Translations under genes and position numbers: made by a program | DNA from: JALZHR01 sp036389695 | Lineage (GTDB): Bacteria > Acidobacteriota > Blastocatellia > Pyrinomonadales > Pyrinomonadaceae | Length of the DNA: 14,682 nt | Direction of reading: 5' to 3' | NCBI GenBank assembly: GCA_036389695.1 | Contig: DASVWG010000243.1 | Coordinates: 1-14,682, forward strand | Notes under the pieces: generated by a model | What the model was told of the DNA's origin: nothing | Seen by the model: the letters and a program-made list of their open reading frames with translations, nothing else | The model's database searches: none | In this document: one piece after another, positions 6,347 through 14,094 of the stretch | Position numbering within the stretch: the first letter of the stretch is position 1 | Layout of the letters: each line of letters begins with the position of its first letter

Positions 6347-7549
6347 CTAAAGTTTTTCTTCCGCAAAATATTCAATTAAAAATTTTCTCATCCGTTCCCG
6401 GTTTTTCTCGCGAAACGCTTCGTATTCCGGGCTGCTGGCGCCGCCGTGAATAAAAAGAATCGTATAAACGTCCAGCATTCCGAGCGAATCCAGCTTAATC
6501 AAATTTTCCAGACTTTTGCTGAGAGTTAAAGATTTATTTTTCCGCAAACTTTCTTTCGCCGCCAGCGCGACGCCTTGCAGGGCTTCGACATCTTCGCTCA
6601 CGGTGGAAACAAAAGCCCGACCGTTGGCGACTTTATTAAATTTTTCAATCTGCGCTTTTCTGATTTCCGTAAAACGATTCCAGCTCGTCGTGCCGTCATT
6701 TTCATTGAGCAGCGCGGAATCAATCACGATTTCAGTTTCATTTTTCTTTGCCGGAATTTCGATAAAAGGGTCGCTTTTTCGGTTTCCGTATTCCTTTATC
6801 GCGCTGGAAAAAGATTCGCCCACCAGACGTGAATTAGGCTCGGCGATAAAAGCCTCGACGAATTTTTGCAAAGCTTCCTTTGTTTTTCCCTGATTCGCCA
6901 GCGCGTCGCCCCAGAAACGAAAAGCCGCCTCGCGATTCTGATTAATGGCGACGGCGCGGGCGAACCAAACTTCGGATTCCCTGTATTTTTTTTGCGCGTA
7001 AAAACAATCTCCGGCATAAAGCGCGGCTTCGTAGCTTTGCGGGTCGAGCTTGTAAGCGCGTTCGTATGCCGCGAAAGCTTTATCGTATTCGGCTCGCCCG
7101 TAAAAACCTTCGCCTTCGCGAATCAAGGCTTCGACTTCTTTGTTCGAGCCTTCCCAAACCGAATCGATGTCGAAGCCTTTTTCGATTAAATCCAGATAAT
7201 GAAGCGCGAGGACGTTTTTCATTCCCAGTTTTTTAGCTTTTTTTAAAATTTCGCCCGCGCGAAAAACTTCTTTTTTTCTTGAATCCTCGTTTTTAATAGT
7301 TACTGAATTTACCAGAATCGCGACGGCGTAATGCGCCTGCAGCTCGCCGTCGTTTCCGTAGCGCGGCGCGACTTTTTCCAGCAGCGGCAAAGCGTCGATG
7401 TGCCGACCGGCTTTGATAAAAATCATCGCCTGCTCAAGCTCTTTATCCGTCTGCGGATTTTGCGCGAAAGTGAGATTGATTGCCGAAAAAACAATCATTA
7501 TCAGGGCAATTATTTGTAGTTTTTTGAGAGTGTGCGTTTTTTTAATCAT
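6347..7549 (-). CDS. exported TPR-repeat protein, function unknown
   Basis: The 400-residue protein begins with a basic Lys-rich stretch and a hydrophobic core (about 11-27) ending in LTFAQ, a good Sec signal peptide with likely cleavage after Ala29. It is therefore expected in the periplasm or attached outside the inner membrane. Tetratricopeptide repeats are visible at about 37-66, 140-172 (with YDKAFAAYERAYKLDPQS), 174-206 and 208-240. The C-terminal 140 or so residues are charged, helical and not recognised. TPR proteins act as scaffolds, and no partner is indicated. An AGAGG Shine-Dalgarno precedes the ATG at about 8 bases. It sits between the semialdehyde dehydrogenase and the amidohydrolase on the same strand, yet has no evident catabolic role. 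Confidence 0.85.
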   Translation of the reverse strand: MIKKTHTLKKLQIIALIMIVFSAINLTFAQNPQTDKELEQAMIFIKAGRHIDALPLLEKVAPRYGNDGELQAHYAVAILVNSVTIKNEDSRKKEVFRAGEILKKAKKLGMKNVLALHYLDLIEKGFDIDSVWEGSNKEVEALIREGEGFYGRAEYDKAFAAYERAYKLDPQSYEAALYAGDCFYAQKKYRESEVWFARAVAINQNREAAFRFWGDALANQGKTKEALQKFVEAFIAEPNSRLVGESFSSAIKEYGNRKSDPFIEIPAKKNETEIVIDSALLNENDGTTSWNRFTEIRKAQIEKFNKVANGRAFVSTVSEDVEALQGVALAAKESLRKNKSLTLSKSLENLIKLDSLGMLDVYTILFIHGGASSPEYEAFREKNRERMRKFLIEYFAEEKL

Positions 7550-7590
7550 TTTAAAACCTCTGTCGATTTACAGTTTGCTTATTTCGGGTT

Positions 7591-9048
7591 TTAACTCATC
7601 CAGTTGACGCCCGCTTCCGGGTTCCATTTTATCGTCGTTTTCTTGAGCTTCGTCCAAAATTCAATCGAGCTTTTGCCCGTAATATCGCCCGCGCCGAAGC
7701 GCGAATCGTTCCAGCCGCCGAACGAAAACGGCTCGCGCGGGACGGGAACGCCGATATTGACGCCAATCATTCCGGCGCTGGCGTGTTCCATCACGTAACG
7801 CGCCAAGCCGCCCGATTGCGTGAACACGGCAGCGGCGTTGCCGTACGGATTCGCGTTTTCGATTTTGATGGCTTCATCGAGCGTATCGGTGCGCATAATC
7901 GAAATCACGGGACCGAAAATTTCTTCCGTCGCCACCGACATTTCGGGCGTCACGTAATCAATCACGGTCGGACCGACATAAGTGCCGTTTTCCTTGCCCG
8001 GAACGGTCGCGCCGCGACCGTCAACCAGAATTTTCGCGCCGTTGCGCTCGGCTTCCGAGATGTAATTTTCGATGCGCTCTTTCGCTTCTCTGGAAATCAC
8101 CGCGCCGAGATTTTTGCCCGGCACGACCTTTCGCGCTTCGTCGCAGATTTGTTCGATAATCGGGTTGACGTTGCCGACCGCGAGCATCGCCGAAGCCGCC
8201 ATACAGCGCTGTCCGGCGCAGCCCGTCATCGAAGCGGTGACGTTGGTCGCCGTCATCGTCGGGTTGGCGTCCGGCAAAACGAAAAGATGATTTTTCGCGC
8301 CGCCGAGCGCGACGCAGCGCTTCAGATGCCGCGTGCTCTGCTGATAGACGATTTTCGCGACTTTCGTCGAGCCGACAAAGCTGACGGCTTCAATTCCGGG
8401 ATGCGCGCAGATGCCTTCGACGATTTCCTTTCCGCCGTTGACGACGTTGAAAACGCCGTCCGGCAGTCCGGCTTCCTTTAATAATTCCGCCATTCTCTGC
8501 ACCGACAAAGGCACCAGCTCCGAGGGCTTCATAATCATCGTGTTGCCGAGCACCAAAGCGTTCGGCATCGTCCAGTTCGGCACCATCAAAGGAAAATTAA
8601 ACGGCACGATTGACGCGACGACGCCGACCGGAAAACGGTCGACGCGGCATTCGACGCCGCGCGAAACTTCCAGAATCTCGCCCGCCACCAATTGCGGCAT
8701 CGAGCAGGCAAACTCCGTCAATTCGATGCTTTTTTCGACTTCCGCCTTCGCTTCGTCCCACGTCTTGCCGTTTTCTTCCGACACGAGCGCGGTCATCTCA
8801 TCGAAATTCTTTTCGAGCAGAAAGCGGTAACGGAAAAAAATCTGCGCGCGTTCTTTAATCGGCATTTTGCTCCACGCGTCGAAGGCGTTTTTCGCGGATT
8901 CGACCGCCGCGTTCAAATCGCTCGCCGTCGACATCGGAACCTGCGACAAAACGTTTCCGTCAATCGGCGAAACGACGTCTAAAAATTCGCTTGCGCCGCT
9001 TTCCTGAAAGGAGCCGTTGTAATAATTTTTAACTTTGCTGTATTTCAT
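7591..9048 (-). CDS. mmsA: CoA-acylating (methyl)malonate-semialdehyde dehydrogenase
   Basis: This 485-residue member of the aldehyde dehydrogenase superfamily oxidises malonate semialdehyde or methylmalonate semialdehyde with NAD+ and CoA, giving acetyl-CoA or propionyl-CoA plus CO2. That is the end of uracil/thymine and of valine breakdown. The catalytic Cys282 is in GCAGQRCMA. Asn152 (PFNFPLM) supplies the oxyanion hole and Lys174 (MIMKPSE) is in the NAD site. The segment LGGAKNH (248-254) has no Glu where hydrolytic aldehyde dehydrogenases place their general base; this is typical of the CoA-dependent MmsA/IolA group. FSFGGWNDSRFG near the C-terminus is also characteristic. Its place among pyrimidine genes suggests the malonate-semialdehyde role here. 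No aminotransferase to feed it lies in the window. Confidence 0.94.
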   Translation of the reverse strand: MKYSKVKNYYNGSFQESGASEFLDVVSPIDGNVLSQVPMSTASDLNAAVESAKNAFDAWSKMPIKERAQIFFRYRFLLEKNFDEMTALVSEENGKTWDEAKAEVEKSIELTEFACSMPQLVAGEILEVSRGVECRVDRFPVGVVASIVPFNFPLMVPNWTMPNALVLGNTMIMKPSELVPLSVQRMAELLKEAGLPDGVFNVVNGGKEIVEGICAHPGIEAVSFVGSTKVAKIVYQQSTRHLKRCVALGGAKNHLFVLPDANPTMTATNVTASMTGCAGQRCMAASAMLAVGNVNPIIEQICDEARKVVPGKNLGAVISREAKERIENYISEAERNGAKILVDGRGATVPGKENGTYVGPTVIDYVTPEMSVATEEIFGPVISIMRTDTLDEAIKIENANPYGNAAAVFTQSGGLARYVMEHASAGMIGVNIGVPVPREPFSFGGWNDSRFGAGDITGKSSIEFWTKLKKTTIKWNPEAGVNWMS

Positions 9049-9103
9049 AATTCTAAAACTCGCTGCTGCTGCTTACGTTTATTTCCAGTCCTTTTCGCTT
9101 ATC

Positions 9104-9571
9104 CTAAAACGGGTAAATTCTCGCCCACGCGCGGAAGCCGGAATCGTCGAGCCGTTTTATTTTTTCGCCCGCCTTATCAAATTCTGTGGCTTCATAGAAA
9201 TACACGTAATCTTTACGGGCAAAAATAAGATATTTTTTGCCTTTCTCAAAATAGGAAAGCTTATCCTGACCGCCGCAACCGGAATTAATCATATCGGACA
9301 AAAGGGAAATTTCGGCTTCCTTTGCGCCTTTCCATCTTTTTTGAATTCTGAATTTAACGACGCCGCCGACCAATCTTTCTTTAGAATTCTGCAAATTTTG
9401 CGGCGCGTCCGAAATTTCCAAAAGCTCGCCGACGAAAACATGCTTTGAATACCGAAACTGCTCGCGCAAAGACGGAAAATCAACCGAGCAGGCATTAACT
9501 GAACTGGCTCCAAAAATTACAACCAAAACAAAAATCGAGAAAATCTTAAAAGCGTTATTCATAAACTTCAT
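9104..9571 (-). CDS. small exported protein resembling TIMP/NTR-like domains
   Basis: The 155-residue protein has a signal peptide (hydrophobic core about 8-20) with likely cleavage after VNA at residue 27, leaving Cys28 as the first mature residue. The mature start CSVDFPSLREQF, then HVFVGELLEI, recalls bacterial relatives of tissue inhibitors of metalloproteinases (the netrin/TIMP fold). In those the N-terminal Cys forms a disulfide and can coordinate a metal; a second Cys is at 98 (NSGCGG). A lipoprotein reading is less likely because VNAC is a poor lipobox. The first ATG overlaps the permease end by 17 bases, while a second ATG at 9562 (residue 4) overlaps by 8, and either is possible. 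The overlap implies coupling to the permease. Function is uncertain. Confidence 0.7.
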   Translation of the reverse strand: MKFMNNAFKIFSIFVLVVIFGASSVNACSVDFPSLREQFRYSKHVFVGELLEISDAPQNLQNSKERLVGGVVKFRIQKRWKGAKEAEISLLSDMINSGCGGQDKLSYFEKGKKYLIFARKDYVYFYEATEFDKAGEKIKRLDDSGFRAWARIYPF

Positions 9572-11066
9572 TAGATGCAGTTTCTTCCGGCGGCAGCGCT
9601 TTCATCAAAGCCCAATGCGCGACGAACGAAACTCCGAAACCGACAAACCAGGCGTAATCATACAAAGGTCTGAGAGTTGGAATTATGAGTCCAATCCACG
9701 CGAAAATGCAACCCAGAATCGTCGCTGTGACGGCGCGCCAGTTCCAGCCGCCCGCGTAGCGATAAACGCCGCCCGTGCGATACAAATCGCCTAAATTTAA
9801 ATTTTTTCGCCGGACGAGCCAGTAATCCGCAATCAAAACTCCGGCAATCGAACCCAAACCGCCCGAATAGCCGAGCAGCCAGCTGAAAATATAACCCGAC
9901 GGGTCAGCCAGAAGCTTCCACGGCTGCATCAGAATTCCGACGATTCCCGTTATCAAGCCGCCCGTGCGAAACGATATAAAACGCGGAAAAGCGTTGGCGA
10001 AATCGTTGGCGGGCGAGACGACGTTGGCGGCGATGTTGACCGACAAAGTGGCGACGACAATCGTAAACATCGAAATCGCGACAATCAAAGGCTGCGAAAA
10101 TTGCCCGACCAGTTTGACCGGGTCCCAAAGCTCGTCCGGTTTCGCGTTTGGAAAAACGACGACCGCCGCCGAAGTTATCAAAATTCCCATCGCGGCGAAA
10201 ACGACCATCGTCGTCGGCAGCGCGACGGTTTGTCCGACGACCTGCTCGCGCTGGCTTTTTCCGAACCGCGTAAAATCGGGCATATTAAGCGAAAGCGTCG
10301 CCCAGAAACCAATCATTGCCGTCAAACTCGGAATAAAAATCTGCCAGAATTCGCCCGCCGTCTGAAATTTTCCCGGCTCGTTCAATAAAAATCCGACGCC
10401 GCCCGCCTGCCATAAAATCCAGACGAGCAAAACGGCGGTCATTACCAGGACGAACGGCGCCGCCCAGTTTTCGACTTTGCGGAGCAGATTCATGCCGCGA
10501 TAAATAATAAAAATATTCATCGCCCAGAAAATCAAAAACGAAATCCATTCGGTCGGCGTGTGCCCGCCGATTGCGCCGCCCAACAGCGTATTCCAGCCCG
10601 GAATTATCGAGCTGAAAAATATGTGAATCGCCTGCCCGCCAATCCACGCCTGAATCCCGAACCAGCCGCAGGCGACAAGAGCGCGCATCAGCGCGGGCAG
10701 ATTCGACCCGTAAGTGCCGTAAGCGGCGCGCGCGAACACGGGAAACGGAATGCCGTATTTCGTGCCCGGATGCGAATTAAGCAGAATCGGCGCGAGCACA
10801 ATCGTATTGCCGAGAAGAATCGTGACGAGCGCCTGCCACCAGTTCATGCCCGCCGAAATCAAGCCCGAAGCCATCATATAAGTCGGGATGCAGTGCGCCA
10901 TCGAAATCCAGAGCGCCGCGTAGTTATACGTCGTCCAGTTGCGTTTTTCAATCGGAACCGGCGCTAAATCTTCATTGTAAAGCGGAGATTTTTCGATTTC
11001 CCGCAGAGCCTCGTCGCGCAATTCCACGCGCCCGTCGTCGTGTTGGATTGTTTCGATGTTGGTCAT
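9555..11066 (-). CDS. NCS1-family nucleobase/hydantoin/allantoin permease
   Basis: This 503-residue integral membrane protein has about 12 hydrophobic segments and a soluble N-terminus of about 45 residues. It belongs to the nucleobase:cation symporter-1 family (Mhp1, PucI, cytosine/uracil/allantoin permeases), which uses a Na+ or H+ gradient. Family features are NWTTYNYAALW (43-53), GTKYGIPFPVFARA (101-114), ACGWFGIQAWIGGQ, FWATLSLNMPDFTRFG and LSVNIAANVVSPANDF. Trp135, Gln139 and Trp255 match the spacing of the Trp117, Gln121 and Trp220 substrate residues of the hydantoin transporter Mhp1 (recalled from the structure literature), and Asn344/348 lie near the Asn318 position. Given its neighbours, import of uracil/thymine, dihydropyrimidines or hydantoins is likely; the sequence cannot choose. 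A weak AGAG ribosome binding site precedes the ATG. Confidence 0.93.
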   Translation of the reverse strand: MTNIETIQHDDGRVELRDEALREIEKSPLYNEDLAPVPIEKRNWTTYNYAALWISMAHCIPTYMMASGLISAGMNWWQALVTILLGNTIVLAPILLNSHPGTKYGIPFPVFARAAYGTYGSNLPALMRALVACGWFGIQAWIGGQAIHIFFSSIIPGWNTLLGGAIGGHTPTEWISFLIFWAMNIFIIYRGMNLLRKVENWAAPFVLVMTAVLLVWILWQAGGVGFLLNEPGKFQTAGEFWQIFIPSLTAMIGFWATLSLNMPDFTRFGKSQREQVVGQTVALPTTMVVFAAMGILITSAAVVVFPNAKPDELWDPVKLVGQFSQPLIVAISMFTIVVATLSVNIAANVVSPANDFANAFPRFISFRTGGLITGIVGILMQPWKLLADPSGYIFSWLLGYSGGLGSIAGVLIADYWLVRRKNLNLGDLYRTGGVYRYAGGWNWRAVTATILGCIFAWIGLIIPTLRPLYDYAWFVGFGVSFVAHWALMKALPPEETASNEVYE

Positions 11067-11142
11067 AAATTTAATCTCTACAACTTAATAACATATTTTC
11101 ACTAAAATCCGCCGCAAATTTTTGAATCACCGTAATTACCAA

Positions 11143-12066
11143 TCAGCCGCGCGTTCCGCTAATCAAACAATAGCTGAATTTCGAGCGATTCAAACCGAGC
11201 GCCGGAGCCAGCAGCGAAGCTTTCAGATTGTTAATGCTCTGCCGTTTTAAAGGCTTTCCCGCCAGAAAATTTTTGAGAATAAAGGTGAAAACGGCGAACG
11301 GCGCGTGAGCCAGAGACGGAGCGACGCGCCACGAGACGTCTTCGACGACGATGTCGCGAAAACCCTGCTTCCGCAAAGCCGCGACAAAATATTCGAGCGC
11401 GGGCATTTCCGTCAGCGCCCAGCTTTGGCAAACTTCACGGTAACATCTTTCGATGAGCGGGTTAAATTTTCGTCCGGGCTGTTTGACGAAACAATCGGCG
11501 ACGGCGAAACGTCCGCCCGTTTTCAAAACGCGAGCCATTTCGCGGGCGAAATTTTCCTTGCCTGCGCCTTCGGCATGACAGGCGCTTTCGACCGCCCAAA
11601 CGCCGTCCGCCGCGCTGTCTTTAAAAGGCAGCGACGCGTAATCGGCTTTGAAAATCTCGATTTGATTTTGCAGATTTTCCCTGAAATTTAATTTTTCAGC
11701 CGTCGCGACCTGCGCGGGCGAAAGCGTCACGCCCTTGATAATCGCTCGCGGATAATTTTTCGCGACGCTTCTGGAAATCGCGCCCGCGCCGCAGCCCAAA
11801 TCAATCAGAAGCGCCGTGTCTGCGGCGTCGAGACCGAGCCGCGCGGCGATTTCCAGATTCAATTGTTCGAGCATTTTTTCGCGGTTAAAAGGATTCAACC
11901 GGCGGCGATAAAAGCCCAGATGCATATTGAAGTTTTTGCTCCAATGCTCGTAATCCATTCCGGCTTCTTCGTAAAATTCGATAACTCGTTCGGTCGGAGA
12001 CAATCGGGCGGGATTATCAAGCTGCGGTTCGTCGGCGCGCGCCAAAGCGATTAGATTACTGTCCAT
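11143..12066 (-). CDS. class I SAM-dependent methyltransferase (tocopherol/sterol/CFA-synthase-like)
   Basis: This 307-residue Rossmann-fold methyltransferase has motif I LLIDLGCGAGAIS (86-98), an acidic Asp142 after strand 3 (FKADYASLPF) and motif VLKTGGRFAVADCF (180-193). The segment FNMHLGFYRRRLNPF (46-60), just before the SAM fold, resembles the MHLGYW motif of the gamma-tocopherol, sterol C24 and cyclopropane-fatty-acid methyltransferase groups. WAVESACHAEG, in the place of their ES-CH motif, points the same way. Such enzymes methylate lipids or small natural products. Nothing in the pathway calls for a methylation, so its role in this operon is unclear. The start is uncertain because no Shine-Dalgarno is visible. 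A 109-base gap separates it from the upstream cyclohydrolase-like gene. Confidence 0.88.
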   Translation of the reverse strand: MDSNLIALARADEPQLDNPARLSPTERVIEFYEEAGMDYEHWSKNFNMHLGFYRRRLNPFNREKMLEQLNLEIAARLGLDAADTALLIDLGCGAGAISRSVAKNYPRAIIKGVTLSPAQVATAEKLNFRENLQNQIEIFKADYASLPFKDSAADGVWAVESACHAEGAGKENFAREMARVLKTGGRFAVADCFVKQPGRKFNPLIERCYREVCQSWALTEMPALEYFVAALRKQGFRDIVVEDVSWRVAPSLAHAPFAVFTFILKNFLAGKPLKRQSINNLKASLLAPALGLNRSKFSYCLISGTRG

Positions 12067-12145
12067 AAATTAAATATATTTATACTTCAGAATGCCCGCG
12101 CCGCGCGAGCAAATTTTGGATTTGATGATAAATAATTGTGTGAGC

Positions 12146-12179
12146 GTGATTTCCCGATTATTCGCCGCCGGAAAATCAC
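12146..12179 (-). other. inverted repeat overlapping the end of the cyclohydrolase-like gene
   Basis: Bases 12146-12155 (GTGATTTCCC) pair with 12170-12179 (GGAAAATCAC) over 10 bp with one G-U wobble around a 14-base loop. The structure covers the stop codon of the cyclohydrolase-like gene (12176-12178). No T-run follows on the - strand, so it is not a standard intrinsic terminator. It may stabilise or separate the messages of the two flanking genes, or may be chance. Confidence 0.35.
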
Positions 12180-12694
12180 ATTGTCGGTAAAATCTTTTTC
12201 GTCCCGGAAACGATTATCGAATCCTTTCGCAAATCTTCCGCTTTGCCCGCATTGTCGGTCAGCAAAACGACCGACTTGATTTTTAAATCCGCCAAAATCT
12301 CCGCCGCCGCGCGAAAGCTTCGGGCATCGGCTTGGAAACCGGCTTTTTCGTAAGCCTGGCTCTGGCTCAGCCCGGCTTTTTTGTAAGGAATACTCGCCAT
12401 CAAAGCCAGATGCCCGTTGCCTTTGCCTTCCTGTTCGAGATAGATAATGACGCCCTGCCCTTTCTGCTCGATGAGAGCCTGAGACGCTTCCATTTCCTCG
12501 CGGCATTCGCACTCGACGCTGTTAAAAACGTGCGCCGAAATACAGCTCGAATGAATCCGGCAAAAAACATCTTCTTCCGCTTCGACATTTCCCATCACCA
12601 GCGCGATTGCTTCCGCCTGCCCATCGTAATAAAGGATTTCGCGAAAACTTCCGTATTTGGTTTTTAAGTCTCTTTCGGTAAGTCTAAAAATCAT
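12176..12694 (-). CDS. divergent GTP cyclohydrolase II (RibA)-like protein
   Basis: The 172-residue protein is homologous to GTP cyclohydrolase II, which opens the imidazole ring of GTP to start riboflavin synthesis. The zinc site is intact: Cys51, Cys62 and Cys64 in SSCISAHVFNSVECEC, with the canonical C-x10-C-x-C spacing. Asp123 and Arg125 of the DxR motif remain. Other signatures are changed. Canonical RQEGRGIG reads EQEGKGNG (87-94), CDCG reads CECR, VEAN is lost, and by alignment the catalytic Tyr (Tyr105 in E. coli) falls on Ile102. Normal GTP cyclohydrolase II activity is therefore doubtful, and another ring-opening or deformylation substrate is possible. I chose the ATG at 12694, 2 bases after the dihydropyrimidinase stop. 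A GTG at 12712 would add six residues and overlap that gene. Its place directly after a dihydropyrimidinase suggests a catabolic role. Confidence 0.85.
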   Translation of the reverse strand: MIFRLTERDLKTKYGSFREILYYDGQAEAIALVMGNVEAEEDVFCRIHSSCISAHVFNSVECECREEMEASQALIEQKGQGVIIYLEQEGKGNGHLALMASIPYKKAGLSQSQAYEKAGFQADARSFRAAAEILADLKIKSVVLLTDNAGKAEDLRKDSIIVSGTKKILPTM

Positions 12695-12696
12695 TT

Positions 12697-14076
12697 TTAA
12701 ATATTGACGCACGTTCCGCGCTTCAAAAATTGACCGTCGCCCGCTTTTCCTTTATGCTCGCCGTTTTCAATCACGACGCGCCCGCGCGACAGAACCGTTT
12801 CGACTTTGCCTTTTACTTTCCAGCCTTCATATGAAGAATAATCGACGTTCATATGTTCATTTTCGACGCCGAAGGTGTGTTCTTTTTCCGCGTCGAAAAT
12901 CACGATGTCCGCGTCCGAACCGACGGCAATCGTGCCTTTTTTCGGGAAAAGCCCGAACATTTTCGCGGCGGCGGTCGAAGTCAGCTCGACAAAACGATTT
13001 AAGCTGATTCGATTTTCGACCACTCCGCCGTTGTAAATCAGCGACATACGGTTTTCCACGCCCGGCGCGCCGTTCGGGATTTTTGAAAAATCGTTTTTGC
13101 CCAATTCCTTCTGCTCTTTCATACAAAACGGGCAATGGTCGGTGGAAATAACCTGAAGGTCGTCCATTTTCAAGCCTTTCCACAATTCCGCCTGATTGTG
13201 TTTTTCGCGCAAAGGCGGCGTCATCACATAGCGCGCGCCTTCAAAATCTTCGCCGTAATCTTCGATGGAATGAAAAAGATACTGCGGGCAGGTTTCGGCA
13301 AACGCTGGAATGCCGCGGTCGCGCGCTTCGCGGACTTGATTCAGCGCGTCGGTGCAGGACAGATGCACGATGTAAACGGGCGATTCAGCCATTTCGGCAA
13401 TCGCAATCGCGCGATGCACGCCTTCGGCTTCCGCCACGGTCGGGCGCGTCAAAGCGTGATATTTCGGCGCGGTTCTGCCCTGCGCGAGCGCGCGTTTGAT
13501 GATTTCGTTTATCACAATCCCGTTTTCGGCGTGCATACAAATCAAGCCGCCGCGCTCGCCCGCCGCGCTCATGGCGCGAAAAATCGTCGCGTCGTCCGCC
13601 AGAAAAACGCCCGGATAAGCCATAAATAATTTAAAGCTCGTCACGCCTTCGTCCATCACCGTGTAAAGCTCTTCCGTGTTTTTGTCTTCAAACTCGGTCG
13701 TGATGAGATGAAAACCGTAATCAATCGCGCATTTCCCTTCAGCCTTTTTGTGCCAATTATCAACGCCCTGCAAAAGAGCCTCGCCTTTATTCTGCACGGC
13801 GAAATCGATAATCGTCGTCGTCCCGCCAAACGCCGCCGCCCGCGTTCCGGTAAAAAAATCGTCCGAGCTTTGCGTTCCGCCAAACGGCAATTCCATATGC
13901 GTATGCGGGTCGATTCCTCCCGGAATGACGAGTTTACCGGAAGCGTCGATGACGACATCGGCTTCCATTTCCAGCTTCGCGCCGATAACCGAAATCGTTT
14001 CGCCTTCGATTAAAATATCCGCTTTGTAATCGTCAACCGCCGTGACGATGCGCCCGTTTTTGATTAATGTTTTCAT
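12697..14076 (-). CDS. hydA: dihydropyrimidinase / D-hydantoinase
   Basis: This 459-residue amidohydrolase opens the ring of dihydrouracil, dihydrothymine or 5-substituted hydantoins to give N-carbamoyl amino acids. The binuclear zinc site is complete: His58 and His60 in IDPHTHMELPFGG, Lys149 (the carboxylated bridging Lys) in TSFKLFMAYPG, His182 in CMHAEN, His238 in YIVHLSC and Asp313 in STDHCPF. The substrate-contacting Tyr154, the PPLR segment and NGAPGVENR are also present, all typical of dihydropyrimidinases rather than dihydroorotases or allantoinases. An AAGAG Shine-Dalgarno lies 8 bases before the ATG. The upstream creatininase-family gene ends 18 bases before this start. PreA/PreT and the carbamoyl amidohydrolase in the same run favour dihydropyrimidines as substrate. 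Confidence 0.95.
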   Translation of the reverse strand: MKTLIKNGRIVTAVDDYKADILIEGETISVIGAKLEMEADVVIDASGKLVIPGGIDPHTHMELPFGGTQSSDDFFTGTRAAAFGGTTTIIDFAVQNKGEALLQGVDNWHKKAEGKCAIDYGFHLITTEFEDKNTEELYTVMDEGVTSFKLFMAYPGVFLADDATIFRAMSAAGERGGLICMHAENGIVINEIIKRALAQGRTAPKYHALTRPTVAEAEGVHRAIAIAEMAESPVYIVHLSCTDALNQVREARDRGIPAFAETCPQYLFHSIEDYGEDFEGARYVMTPPLREKHNQAELWKGLKMDDLQVISTDHCPFCMKEQKELGKNDFSKIPNGAPGVENRMSLIYNGGVVENRISLNRFVELTSTAAAKMFGLFPKKGTIAVGSDADIVIFDAEKEHTFGVENEHMNVDYSSYEGWKVKGKVETVLSRGRVVIENGEHKGKAGDGQFLKRGTCVNI

Positions 14077-14094
14077 AATTTTTGCTCTTAAAAT

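Noticed and set aside
7783..8481. Long + strand open frame opposite the semialdehyde dehydrogenase (232 codons).
   Set aside because: Antisense shadow: its Arg/His/Asp-rich translation shows no recognisable domain, and the - strand frame has full family motifs.
12067..12110. AT-rich TATAAATA stretch upstream of the methyltransferase as a possible -10 promoter element.
   Set aside because: No -35 match lies at 16-18 bases (the best TTG hexamer is about 22 bases away), so a promoter cannot be supported.
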